NCBI GenBank assembly: GCA_034520625.1
Contig: JAXHNI010000009.1
Location: forward strand, 558,001 to 622,000
Direction of reading: 5' to 3'
Origin: JAANXG01 sp034520625
Lineage (GTDB): Bacteria; Pseudomonadota; Gammaproteobacteria; Arenicellales; JAANXG01
Length of the DNA stretch: 64,000 nucleotides
In this document: piece after piece, positions 24,584 through 32,974 of the stretch
Layout: every line of letters begins with the position of its first letter
How positions within the stretch are numbered: position 1 is the stretch's first letter
The notes under the pieces: model-generated
Databases searched by the model: none
The model's input: the letters and a program-made list of their open reading frames with translations, nothing else
Told to the model about the DNA's origin: nothing
Program-made: the position numbers and the translations under genes

Positions 24584-25239
24584 CGGCGGCGCGACTTGCC
24601 GCGGTGCCATGCATCGTCATGGCACTGGCCGCCGTCGGCTGTGCCCTCGCCCCCCGCGACATCGAGGACAACCCCCGGGCCGCCTTCAACGAGCGCGTCG
24701 AGGAGATGCGGGAGGTGGATGAATGGGAGCTGCGCGGGCGCCTGGCCGTCAAGACCCACAAGCGCGGAGAGTCCATCACCATGCTCTGGCGCCGCGAGGG
24801 CGGGGCGGACCACTACATCAACCTGTACGGGCCCATGGGCGCCGGTCGGGTGATCCTGACCCAGGACGGCGACGGGGCCACGCTGCGCGACAACGAGGGC
24901 GAGTCGCACCAGGACGATTCGGCGGAGGCGCTGCTGTACCGGGTCGCCGGCTGGCGGGTGCCCTTCGAATCCATGCAGCACTGGATCCTCGGCGTGCCGG
25001 CGCCGGGCGACGAATACGAGATGGAGCTGGACGGCTGGGGCCGCCTCACGTCCCTCACCCAGAACGGCTGGGAGATCCGGTTCGACGAATATCACTATAT
25101 TGACCAGCAGGACATGCCCCGGAAACTGACCATGAACGCTCTGCCGGGCACGGAGCACATCGTGGGCGATGAATCCGGGGAAAACGAGACCATCCAGGTC
25201 AAAGCCCTGATCAGCCGCTGGGACTGGGCTGGAAATTGA
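24580..25239 (+). CDS. lolB: Outer-membrane lipoprotein receptor LolB
   Basis: 219 residues from a GTG at 24580 that overlaps the upstream stop. The signal sequence ends in lipobox AVGC (VMALAAVGCALAP). The conserved LolB opening EWELRGRLAVKT and the YGPMGAGRVILTQDGDGATL region follow, forming the half-barrel that accepts lipoproteins from LolA and inserts them into the outer membrane. In most gammaproteobacteria ispE follows; here the next gene is tRNA-Gln. Confidence 0.9.
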   Translation: MTAARLAAVPCIVMALAAVGCALAPRDIEDNPRAAFNERVEEMREVDEWELRGRLAVKTHKRGESITMLWRREGGADHYINLYGPMGAGRVILTQDGDGATLRDNEGESHQDDSAEALLYRVAGWRVPFESMQHWILGVPAPGDEYEMELDGWGRLTSLTQNGWEIRFDEYHYIDQQDMPRKLTMNALPGTEHIVGDESGENETIQVKALISRWDWAGN

Positions 25240-25264
25240 CACCCGACCCCGGGGGTTGGACAAT
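25236..25264 (+). promoter_or_regulatory. Sigma70-type promoter of tRNA-Gln
   Basis: TTGACA at 25236-25241, a 17-base spacer and GACAAT at 25259-25264. The same layout with GAGAAT precedes the tRNA-Met gene. The tRNA starts about 80 bp downstream; a GC-rich stretch in between could act as a stringent discriminator. Confidence 0.5.
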
Positions 25265-25345
25265 ACGCGCCCCTTGACGCGGGGGGTCGGTAGAGCGGGT
25301 TACGAATCGGGCAGCATCCAGGCCGGCGCCTCCGGATCCGACGTT

Positions 25346-25420
25346 TGGGGTGTAGCCAAGCGGTAAGGCACCGGATTTTGATTCCGGCATGCGCAGGTTC
25401 GAATCCTGCCACCCCAGCCA
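25346..25420 (+). tRNA. tRNA-Gln (anticodon TTG)
   Basis: 75 nt including an encoded CCA. The acceptor stem TGGGGTG pairs with CACCCCA; the anticodon loop reads GATTTTGATT with anticodon TTG; the T arm has GGTTCGAATCC. It lies between lolB and prs as in relatives. Confidence 0.97.
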
Positions 25421-25462
25421 GAATAAACATGGCAACAAGTACTGAATCAGAGGTCGGGCGGC

Positions 25463-26413
25463 ATGCCGGTTGAAAACCTGGCGTTGTTCACGGGCAACGC
25501 CAATCCGAATCTGGCGTTCGAGATTGGGCGGTACCTGGGCGTTTCCATGGGCCGCGCCCAGGTGGGCACGTTCAGCGACGGCGAAGTGAACGTGGAGGTC
25601 ATGGAGAACGTCCGCGGGCGGGACGTGTTCATTATCCAGCCCACCTGTACGCCCGCGGCCGAGAACCTGATGGAGCTGCTGGTGATGATCGACGCCCTGC
25701 GCCGGTCGTCGGCGCACCGCATCACCGCCGTGGTGCCGTATTTCGGCTACGCCCGCCAGGACCGGCGGCCGCGCACGGCGCGGGTCGCCATTACGGCGAA
25801 GCTGGTGGCCACCATGATCGGCCACGCGGGCGCCGACCGTGTGTTGACAATGGATCTGCACGCGGACCAGATACAGGGATTTTTCGACATCCCCTCGGAC
25901 AATATTTACGCCTCGCCGGTGCTGTGGAAGGAGCTGTGGCAGCGTCGCGAAGACAATCTGACGGTGGTGTCGCCGGACGTGGGCGGTGTGGTGCGGGCCC
26001 GGGCGATGGCGAAGCACCTGGGCGCCGACCTGGCGATCATCGACAAGCGCCGGCCGAAAGCCAACGTCGCCAAGGTGATGCACATCATCGGCGAGGTGGA
26101 AGGACGCTGCTGCGTGCTGATCGACGACCTGGTGGATACTGCCGGGACGCTGTGCGAGGCGGCCGGCGCGCTGAAGGAAAAAGGTGCCGACGGGGTCCTG
26201 GCCTGCTGCACCCACCCGGTGCTGTCCGGGGACGCCGTGCAGAAAATCACGAGCTCGGAGCTGGATGCGCTGATGGTGACGGATTCGATCCCGCTCAGCG
26301 AGGAAGCCCGGGCCTGCGACAAGATCCGGCAGCTCACCGTGGCGGAACTGCTGGGCGAGGCGATCCGCCGGATCGCTGAGAGCGATTCGGTGAGCTCGCT
26401 GTTCGTGGATTAA
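25463..26413 (+). CDS. prs: Ribose-phosphate pyrophosphokinase
   Basis: 316 residues. The ATP-binding flexible loop region VVPYFGYARQDRRPR and the PRPP-binding motif VLIDDLVDTAGTL are present, as is DLHADQIQGFFDIP. It makes PRPP from ribose-5-phosphate and ATP for nucleotide, His and Trp synthesis. Some usual residues differ mildly (RRPRTARVAITAKL), but none of the core motifs is lost. It lies downstream of tRNA-Gln and upstream of rplY, a typical order. Confidence 0.97.
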   Translation: MPVENLALFTGNANPNLAFEIGRYLGVSMGRAQVGTFSDGEVNVEVMENVRGRDVFIIQPTCTPAAENLMELLVMIDALRRSSAHRITAVVPYFGYARQDRRPRTARVAITAKLVATMIGHAGADRVLTMDLHADQIQGFFDIPSDNIYASPVLWKELWQRREDNLTVVSPDVGGVVRARAMAKHLGADLAIIDKRRPKANVAKVMHIIGEVEGRCCVLIDDLVDTAGTLCEAAGALKEKGADGVLACCTHPVLSGDAVQKITSSELDALMVTDSIPLSEEARACDKIRQLTVAELLGEAIRRIAESDSVSSLFVD

Positions 26414-26466
26414 TTTTGTACAGGGATTTACGAAGGTCAGGGACGTAAGACCGAGACGTTGAACCG

Positions 26467-26507
26467 AGGGTCCCCTCTCCCTTGGGGAGAGGGACAGGGT
26501 GAGGGGT
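26467..26507. repeat. Intergenic hairpin repeat, copy 1
   Basis: GGGTCCCCTCTCCCTTGGGG followed by AGAGGGACAGGGTGAGGGG. CCCTCTCCC/GGGAGAGGG forms a strong hairpin between prs and rplY. A second copy lies at 27919-27962. Confidence 0.75.
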
Positions 26508-26567
26508 GCGCCAGACTGAATTGAACGATTTTTCGGGCCCAATGCGCCCAATAACGGAGTGAAGACA

Positions 26568-27272
26568 ATGAGTACTGACTACCAAATCAACGCCGAACCC
26601 CGCACGGATACCGGCAAGGCCGCGAGCAGGCGCTTCCGGCGCGAAGGCAAGATCCCCGCGGTGGTGTACGGCGCCGGCAAGGACAACGTGTCCCTGCTGC
26701 TGGATCATCACGAGATCTTCCACAAGCTCGAGACGGAAGGTTTCCACTCGGCGATCATCAAGATCCATACCGGGAAAAGCGTCGAACAGGCGATTCTGCG
26801 CGACGTGCAGATGGACCCGGTGAAGCCCAACGTGGTGCATGTGGATTTCCAGCGGGTGAGCGCCTCCGAGAAGCTGCATATCGCAGTGCCGATTCATTTC
26901 ATCGGCGAGGAGGATGCGCCCGGGGTCAAGACCGAGCACGGCATCATGTCCCATATGATCAACGAGGTGGACGTGTCCTGCCTGCCCGCCGACCTGCCGG
27001 AGTACCTCGAAGTCGACGTTTCCGGCATGAGCCTCGGCGACGCCGTCCATCTCTCGGACATCAAGGTGCCGGAGGGCGTCGAGCTCACCGCGCTGCTCCA
27101 CGAGGGCGAGGACCATATCGTCGCGACGGTCTACGCGCCGCAGATCGATGCCGAGGCTGAAGAGGCCGAGGAAGCGGAAGCCGCCGCGGCTGAAGAGGCT
27201 GAGGAAGGCGAAGCCGAAGATGAAGAGGGGGACGAGTCCGACGAGGACAAGGACGACAAAGGGAAGGACTGA
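26568..27272 (+). CDS. rplY: 50S ribosomal protein L25/CTC
   Basis: 234 residues, the long CTC form. The N-terminal L25 domain (TDTGKAASRRFRREGKIPAVVYG) binds 5S rRNA and is followed by the C-terminal TL5/CTC domain. The tail from about residue 195 is almost entirely Glu/Asp/Ala, a low-complexity acidic extension common in halophilic or alkaliphilic proteobacteria. The ATG at 26568 is preceded by GGAGTGAAGACA; a GTG three codons upstream is less likely. Confidence 0.95.
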   Translation: MSTDYQINAEPRTDTGKAASRRFRREGKIPAVVYGAGKDNVSLLLDHHEIFHKLETEGFHSAIIKIHTGKSVEQAILRDVQMDPVKPNVVHVDFQRVSASEKLHIAVPIHFIGEEDAPGVKTEHGIMSHMINEVDVSCLPADLPEYLEVDVSGMSLGDAVHLSDIKVPEGVELTALLHEGEDHIVATVYAPQIDAEAEEAEEAEAAAAEEAEEGEAEDEEGDESDEDKDDKGKD

Positions 27273-27310
27273 TCGTCCTCGAAGCCGTCCCCGGGAGAGA
27301 CTGCCGAGTC

Positions 27311-27895
27311 ATGGAACCCTTCGCCCTGCTGGTCGGCCTGGGGAACCCGGGAGCGCGCTACGAGTCGACGCGGCACAACGCCGGCTTCTGGTTCGCCGAG
27401 GCCGCCGCCCGCCGCTTGCACGCGCAGTTCCGCCCGGAGAAGCGTTTCCAGGGCCGGGTGGCGGAGGGCGCGTGGAACGGCGGCAAGGTGCGGCTGCTCA
27501 TGCCCGATACCTACATGAACCACAGCGGCCGCTCCGTCGGCGCCCTGGCGGGATTCTTCAAGATCCAAGCGGAGCGGGTCCTGGTGGCCCATGACGAGAT
27601 CGACCTGCCACCCGGCACCGTCAGGCTGAAAACCGGCGGCGGCCACGGCGGCCACAACGGCCTGCGCGACATCATCGGTCAGCTCGGCTCCCCGGAGTTC
27701 ACCCGCCTGCGCATCGGCGTCGGGCATCCCGGCCTGGCCGACGACGTGGTGGACTACGTCCTGAACCGCCCCGGAAAAGCGGAACAGGCCGGCATCGAGG
27801 CATCCATAGACGCCGCCTGCGGCGTGCTCCCCGAGATCCTCGACGGCGACCTGCCCGCCGCCATGCGGGTCCTGCATACGAAGCCGAAGGCGTAA
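27311..27895 (+). CDS. pth: Peptidyl-tRNA hydrolase
   Basis: 194 residues. VGLGNPGARYESTRHNAGFW contains the catalytic His and the substrate-binding Asn, and MPDTYMNHSGRSV and VAHDEIDLPPG complete the signature. It recycles tRNA from dropped-off peptidyl-tRNA. It lies between rplY and ychF in the conserved order. Confidence 0.97.
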   Translation: MEPFALLVGLGNPGARYESTRHNAGFWFAEAAARRLHAQFRPEKRFQGRVAEGAWNGGKVRLLMPDTYMNHSGRSVGALAGFFKIQAERVLVAHDEIDLPPGTVRLKTGGGHGGHNGLRDIIGQLGSPEFTRLRIGVGHPGLADDVVDYVLNRPGKAEQAGIEASIDAACGVLPEILDGDLPAAMRVLHTKPKA

Positions 27896-27918
27896 ACGAC
27901 ACCCCGGCGATGGAACGA

Positions 27919-27962
27919 AGGGTCCCCTCGCCCCTGTGGGGGAGAGGGACAGGGTGAGGGGA
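27919..27962. repeat. Intergenic hairpin repeat, copy 2
   Basis: GGGTCCCCTCGCCCCTGTGG then GGGAGAGGGACAGGGTGAGGGG, sharing the flanks and the ACAGGGTGAGGGG end with the copy at 26467. It lies between pth and ychF. Confidence 0.75.
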
Positions 27963-28021
27963 CAAACAACCATTCACATTCCGCCTGACTTTCAACAACC
28001 AACCGGACAACTGAAGAATTC

Positions 28022-29113
28022 ATGGGATTTCGCTGCGGTATCGTCGGACTGCCCAATGTCGGCAAGTCGACACTGTTCAACGCCCTGACCAGCTCGGGCA
28101 TCGATGCGGCCAACTATCCGTTCTGCACCATCGAGCCCAACGTCGGCATGGTGCCGGTGCCGGACCCGCGGCTGCAGCGCATCGCGGACATCGTGAAGCC
28201 CCAGCGGGTGGTGCCGACCACCATCGAGTTCGTGGACATCGCCGGCCTGGTGGCGGGGGCGTCCAAGGGCGAGGGCCTCGGCAACCAGTTCCTGGCCCAT
28301 ATCCGCGAAGTGGACGCCGTCGGCCACGTGGTGCGCTGCTTTGACGACGACAATATCGTGCATGTCGCCGGGCGCATCGATCCCGCCTCCGATATCGAGA
28401 TCATCAACACCGAGTTGATGCTGGCGGACCTCGACACCGTGGAGAAAGCCCTGGCCCGCGCGGAGAAGGCGTCGAAATCCGGCGACAAGGCGCAGATCCG
28501 GCTGCAGGCCCTGTACACCCGCGTCCGCGAGCACCTGGACCGGGGCGAGCCCGTGCGCACCCTGGCGCTGGACGCCGAGGAAGAGAAGGCCGTCCGCCAG
28601 CTTTTCCTGCTTACCCGCAAGCCGGTGGTCTACATCGCCAACGTCGCCGAGAACGGCTTCGAGGACAATCCGCTTCTGGACACCGTCACGGCGCTGGCCG
28701 AACGGGAAGGCTCCAGAGTGGTGCCCATCTGCGCCGCGGCGGAGGCGGAGCTGGCGGAGCTCGACGATGCGGACAAGGCGGAGTTCCTCGGCGACCTCGG
28801 CCAGGACGAGCCCGGGCTGAACCGGGTGATCCGTGCCGGCTACGAGCTGCTCGGCCTGCAGACTTTCTTCACCGCCGGACCCAAGGAGGCCCGTGCCTGG
28901 ACCGTAAGGCGGGGCGCGACGGCCCCCCAGGCGGCGGGGGTGATCCACACGGATTTCGAGCGCGGCTTCATCCGCGCCGAAGTGATTTCCTTCGAGGACT
29001 ACGTGGTGCTCAACGGCGAGCAGGGCGCGAAGGAGGCGGGTAAAATGCGCCTGGAAGGCAAGGAATACATCATGCGCGACGGCGACGTCGTGCATTTCCG
29101 ATTCAACGTCTGA
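28022..29113 (+). CDS. ychF: Redox-regulated ATPase YchF (Obg family)
   Basis: 363 residues. The P-loop is GLPNVGKSTLFNALT at the N-terminus; a coiled-coil insert lies at about 130-200 and a TGS domain at the C-terminus ends in GDVVHFRFNV. YchF/OLA1 proteins hydrolyse ATP and bind ribosomes, linked to stress and translation fidelity. An ATG with weak upstream AGGA-like sequence; it follows pth as usual. Confidence 0.96.
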   Translation: MGFRCGIVGLPNVGKSTLFNALTSSGIDAANYPFCTIEPNVGMVPVPDPRLQRIADIVKPQRVVPTTIEFVDIAGLVAGASKGEGLGNQFLAHIREVDAVGHVVRCFDDDNIVHVAGRIDPASDIEIINTELMLADLDTVEKALARAEKASKSGDKAQIRLQALYTRVREHLDRGEPVRTLALDAEEEKAVRQLFLLTRKPVVYIANVAENGFEDNPLLDTVTALAEREGSRVVPICAAAEAELAELDDADKAEFLGDLGQDEPGLNRVIRAGYELLGLQTFFTAGPKEARAWTVRRGATAPQAAGVIHTDFERGFIRAEVISFEDYVVLNGEQGAKEAGKMRLEGKEYIMRDGDVVHFRFNV

Positions 29114-29138
29114 GCACCGGGAACCGCCGGCCCGGCAG

Positions 29139-29167
29139 TTGACAAAGCGGGCCGGACCTCTGAGAAT
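29139..29167 (+). promoter_or_regulatory. Sigma70-type promoter of tRNA-Met
   Basis: TTGACA at 29139-29144, 17-base spacer, GAGAAT at 29162-29167, 23 bp before the tRNA. The spacer is part of a GGCCCG/CGGGCC inverted repeat that may also end ychF transcription. Confidence 0.5.
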
Positions 29168-29190
29168 TCCGGCCCCTTTCCGTGCCCCGT

Positions 29191-29267
29191 GGCTATGTAG
29201 CTCAGCTGGTTAGAGCACATCACTCATAATGATGGGGTCGGTGGTTCAAGTCCACCCATAGCCACCA
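29191..29267 (+). tRNA. tRNA-Met (elongator, anticodon CAT)
   Basis: 77 nt including CCA. The acceptor stem GGCTATG pairs with CATAGCC; the D arm is AGCTCAGCTGGTTAGAGC; the anticodon loop reads ACTCATAAT with CAT; the T arm is GGTTCAAGTCC. A GGCTATG first stem and the perfect 1:72 pair indicate the elongator rather than the initiator. Confidence 0.96.
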
Positions 29268-29369
29268 TTTTCCGGGTAGCCGAAGCGCCCGGGACGGCTG
29301 CCCGGCATTCGCCGGCTGCCCTGTTCGACGCAACCCCCGCCAATCAGGTTGGTTCCAAGGAGAGATTTG

Positions 29370-30638
29370 ATGAAAGAGCAGCTGTTCCAGTGGTTGGAAA
29401 GCCTGGGCCTTGCCAACACAGAGGCTGTCTATGTCTTGATTGCCATTGGCATCATTGCGCTTGCCGCGCTGCTCATCCACCTGATTCTGCACAGTGTCGT
29501 ACTGAAGTTCATCGGCGACAGTACCAAGGAAAGCGGCAACATCTGGGTGAAGGCGCTGTTCGGCCACAAGCTGTTTACCCGCATTACCCTGACGGTGCAG
29601 GGCGTCATTCTTTTCTCCCTGGCGCGAATCTGGCTCGAACCGGATTCGGGGGTCCTGCTGGCAATCGAGGTCCTGACGCATCTGTGGGTGACGCTGTTTG
29701 CCCTGTTGTCGCTCTATTCTCTGCTGGACGCCGTCCACGTAATACTGCGGGCCACCGGCTCGGCCGGGCGGCTTCCCATGCGGGGGATCTTCCAGAGCAT
29801 CAAGCTGGTGAGCAGCGTGATCGCGGTGATTATCGCGATCGCCCTGCTGATCGGAAAGTCGCCGGTGATACTGTTCAGCGGCCTGGGCGCCATGACCGCG
29901 ATCCTGTTGTTGATCTTCAAGGATCCGATTCTGGGGCTGGTAGCCGGAATCCAGTTGTCCGCCAACGACATGCTCGCCGTGGGCGACTGGCTTGAAATGC
30001 CGAAGTACGGCGCCGACGGGGATGTGATGGATATCAGTCTGACGACGGTAAAGGTGCGCAATTGGGATAAAACCATCACCTCCATTCCCAGCTACGCCCT
30101 GATTTCCGATTCGTTCAAGAACTGGCGCAATATCGAGAATGTCCGCGGACGCCGTATCAAGCGTGCACTTCATATCGACGCCACCAGCGTGAGGTTCGTG
30201 GATGAGGAAGACCTGGCCAGACTGCGCCGGTCCCAGCTCCTGACGGACTATATCGAAAACAAGATGGCCGAGATCGAACGCGACAACAAGGCGCGGGGCG
30301 TCGACCCGGTTTCGCCGGTGAACGGCCGCCGACTCACGAATCTCGGGATTTTTCGCGCTTACCTTACCGCGTACCTGGGTGCCAGCAAGAACATAAACCA
30401 CGAGCTGACTTTCATGGTGCGGCAGCTGGCGCCGGGATCGGACGGTATTCCACTCGAGCTCTACGGCTTCGCAAACAATACCAGTTGGGTGCCGTATGAA
30501 AATATCCAGTCGGACATCTTCGACCACGTGTTCGCGGTCATTCCGGAGTTCGGGCTGCGTCTGCACCAGACCCCGACCGGTCATGACATTCAGCAGCTCG
30601 GCAACAGCCTGAAGGCATCTCAACCGGCCGGCGGTTAG
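29370..30638 (+). CDS. YbdG-like mechanosensitive ion channel (MscS family)
   Basis: 422 residues from the ATG at 29370 (AGGAGAG seven bases upstream). Five hydrophobic segments occupy the first 200 residues, followed by the MscS pore-proximal helix and beta domain (GLVAGIQLSANDMLAVGDW, then LTTVKVRNWDKTITSIP) and the YbdG-type SFKNWRNIENVRGRRIKRAL insertion. It should release solutes on hypo-osmotic shock. Monocistronic, between tRNA-Met and a convergent amidohydrolase. Confidence 0.88.
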   Translation: MKEQLFQWLESLGLANTEAVYVLIAIGIIALAALLIHLILHSVVLKFIGDSTKESGNIWVKALFGHKLFTRITLTVQGVILFSLARIWLEPDSGVLLAIEVLTHLWVTLFALLSLYSLLDAVHVILRATGSAGRLPMRGIFQSIKLVSSVIAVIIAIALLIGKSPVILFSGLGAMTAILLLIFKDPILGLVAGIQLSANDMLAVGDWLEMPKYGADGDVMDISLTTVKVRNWDKTITSIPSYALISDSFKNWRNIENVRGRRIKRALHIDATSVRFVDEEDLARLRRSQLLTDYIENKMAEIERDNKARGVDPVSPVNGRRLTNLGIFRAYLTAYLGASKNINHELTFMVRQLAPGSDGIPLELYGFANNTSWVPYENIQSDIFDHVFAVIPEFGLRLHQTPTGHDIQQLGNSLKASQPAGG

Positions 30639-31456
30639 CTAGTGCACTCCCGCCGGGTGCGGTAGCACGATCGGTCCAGGTCGCTGAGAAAACGCAGGCG
30701 TTTCCGCGCCCGGGTGATGTCGCCGCGGTCCAGCCGGGCCGTGATGACACACTCCTCCGGCCCGGCCCGCGCCAGGTCCTCGCCCAGCGGCGAGGCGATG
30801 ACGCTGTGCCCGAGATAGCGATTGCCGTCCGCTTCCCCCGCGTGGTTCGCGTAGGCGACGAACAGGTTGTTCTCGAACGCCCGGGTCGGGATCACCCGCT
30901 GTGCCACCACCGTCCATTGCTCGGTGAGCGCCGTGGGGGCCACCACCAGCTCGCAGCCCGCCAGGGCGTGGCAGCGCACGGACTCCGGGAACTCCACCTC
31001 GTAGCAGATCACCAGGCCGATCTTCCAGCCCCTGATGCTGAGTCTGGTGGGCTGCCCGCCGCGCTGGAAATACTTCTCCTCGTAGTCGTAGGGGAGCAGG
31101 TTCTTGCGATGGTTGGCGAGCACGCTGCCGTCCGCGCCGACGCACAGCGCCGAGTTGTACAGCCGGTCGCCGTCGCGCTCGGGGTAGCCGTAGACGATGG
31201 CGCACTGCGTCTGCTTCGCGATCTCGCGGACCCGGCGCGCGAACGGCCCGTCCGGGGTCTCCGCCCGTTCGATGATCCGGTCATGGACGAAATACCCGGA
31301 CAGGTACAGCTCCGGGCAGACCATCAGGTCGCAGTCCCGGGCCGCCGCCTGCTCGAAGATGCCCGCCAGTCTGTCCAGGCGGGCTTCCGGTGTTTCGGGT
31401 CTCGCCTCGGGCTGGTAAATCCCGACGGTCAGTCTGTCAGTATCGGTGTCGGTCAT
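30635..31456 (-). CDS. Nitrilase-superfamily carbon-nitrogen hydrolase
   Basis: 273 residues. The catalytic triad is visible: Glu in MVCPELYLSGY (about 48), Lys in NHRKNLLPYDYEEKYF and Cys in GLVICYEVEFPE (about 150). The closest functional groups would be amidases acting on aliphatic amides or carbamoyl compounds; the substrate is not deducible. It is followed upstream on the same strand, 35 bp away, by a creatinase-like protein, suggesting a small catabolic operon for an amide or guanidino compound. Confidence 0.85.
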   Translation of the reverse strand: MTDTDTDRLTVGIYQPEARPETPEARLDRLAGIFEQAAARDCDLMVCPELYLSGYFVHDRIIERAETPDGPFARRVREIAKQTQCAIVYGYPERDGDRLYNSALCVGADGSVLANHRKNLLPYDYEEKYFQRGGQPTRLSIRGWKIGLVICYEVEFPESVRCHALAGCELVVAPTALTEQWTVVAQRVIPTRAFENNLFVAYANHAGEADGNRYLGHSVIASPLGEDLARAGPEECVITARLDRGDITRARKRLRFLSDLDRSCYRTRRECTS

Positions 31457-31491
31457 GTTCGCTTTCCGATTCGAATTTCATGTCGGGAGGG

Positions 31492-32646
31492 TTACGGAAC
31501 AACAATGATCTCCCTCGGGTAGTCGGTAATGAATTCATAGCCGTCGGCGGTGACCACGATGGAGTCGCCGATGCGCCCGCCCACCGTGCCCGGCACGGTG
31601 ACCCCGCCGTCCACGGCGAAGGTCATGCCCGCCTCGAGCGTTGTATGGTCCCCTTCTTTGAGCTCCGGCGATTCGAGATACGCCATGCCGATGGACCGGC
31701 CGGTGCGATAGCCGGGCTCGAAGCCCCGGCTTCGATAGACCTCGTTTGCCGCGGCCGCCGCGTCGCTGGCCCGAACGCCGGCCCGGATCGCGGACAGGGC
31801 GGCGCGCTGGGCGTCGATGGCGGTTTCCTGGACGCGGACGGTGTCCGGCGAGGCTTCGCGTATATGGAACACGCGGTCGAAGCCGAGCCGGTAGTGTTTG
31901 AATTCCAGCAGATTGCAAAAACAGAAATAGACCGGATCGCCGCGCTCCAGGACTTTCATGCCCGCGCGCCGATGCACCATGGCAGTGTCGCGGCCGCTTT
32001 GCATGATCTGCAGGTTGTGAATCACCGGCGAGACGTAGGCCTCCCAGCCCGCATCCGTCAGGAAGCTCGCCGCGGCCCGGGTGCCCGCGTCCAGCACCGC
32101 CAGAGCCACTTCGTACTCCCGCACGCCTTCCCCCAGCCCGTCACGCGCGGCGTCCATCATCGCCCGGCCGATGCGTCCGGCCTGTTTCATGACCGAGATC
32201 TCAAGGGCCGACTTGACGGCGCGCTGCCGGCCAAGCAGGGGCGAGATGTCCTGCAACGCGGTCCCGGCGTAGTGTTCGTCCAGCAGGTCCCGCACCAGCC
32301 CCGGCAGCACGGGTCGCTCGACGTGGATGGCGGCCGGCGCCTCGCCGATCGCCCGCCGCAGCACCCGGTCCCAGCGATTGTCGCCCTCGTCCTCCCAGGG
32401 CAGGACGCGATCGACCCAGGTCATGCCGCCCACCATCTCGCTCTCCATCAGGGGCGTGATCGCCGTGGGCGGCTCGTCGCGTTTCAGCACCAGGAAAGTG
32501 GGGCGTCCGAATTCGACGCCGAGATAGCCCCAGAAGCCCGCGAAGTAGGCGATGCTGCTTTCGTCCGTGAGCAGCACGATATCGATGCCGTGCTCCGCCA
32601 TACTGTGTTGGAACCGCGTTGTTCTGAGTCGTGCTTCTTCCAGCAT
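31492..32646 (-). CDS. M24-fold creatinase-like protein lacking metal ligands
   Basis: 384 residues. An N-terminal creatinase domain (DIVLLTDESSIAYFAGFWGY) precedes the pita-bread C-terminal domain. The usual dinuclear metal ligands of M24 peptidases are replaced: the first Asp region reads GDPVYFCFCN, the His region GRSIGMAYLE, and the two Glu regions TFAVDGGV and RIGDSIVV. This resembles creatinase, which hydrolyses creatine without metal, more than a peptidase. With the neighbouring nitrilase it may degrade a guanidino or amide compound. Substrate unknown. Confidence 0.8.
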   Translation of the reverse strand: MLEEARLRTTRFQHSMAEHGIDIVLLTDESSIAYFAGFWGYLGVEFGRPTFLVLKRDEPPTAITPLMESEMVGGMTWVDRVLPWEDEGDNRWDRVLRRAIGEAPAAIHVERPVLPGLVRDLLDEHYAGTALQDISPLLGRQRAVKSALEISVMKQAGRIGRAMMDAARDGLGEGVREYEVALAVLDAGTRAAASFLTDAGWEAYVSPVIHNLQIMQSGRDTAMVHRRAGMKVLERGDPVYFCFCNLLEFKHYRLGFDRVFHIREASPDTVRVQETAIDAQRAALSAIRAGVRASDAAAAANEVYRSRGFEPGYRTGRSIGMAYLESPELKEGDHTTLEAGMTFAVDGGVTVPGTVGGRIGDSIVVTADGYEFITDYPREIIVVP

Positions 32647-32768
32647 GGGACGGCCCCGGTTCAGGTGTCAGACGAAGGATACCGCAAGGCGGTGCCGGCA
32701 CCAGCGGTATGGAAAGTCCATGGCCACGCCGACCCCCGAAGGCGTACTTGATGGAGGGATACTTGCCG

Positions 32769-32893
32769 GCATGTCAGGCGTGAAGCCTGACCCACGATGG
32801 CTTCGTTTTGTCATATCAAGGCTAAATGTCGTGTCGGCAAGAATTGTGGGTCAGCCTTCAAGGCTGACATGTCGGGAGTCATGACCGACCCAC
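32769..32893. repeat. Cluster of REP-like hairpins
   Basis: Three related palindromes: TGTCAGGCGTGAAGCCTGAC (about 32772), GGGTCAGCCTTCAAGGCTGA (about 32848) and GTCGGGAGTCATGACCGAC (about 32871), each flanked by CCCACAATGGC-type ends. They fill the 328-bp divergent gap between the creatinase-like gene and moxR, which holds no gene. The same element stands alone or paired at 22691 and 53668. Confidence 0.75.
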
Positions 32894-32974
32894 AATGGCA
32901 TCGATGTCATTAAGCAGGCCGGCCGCATAGAAGGTTAGAATATTACCCTTGCCCATGAGTAGACACGACACCCC

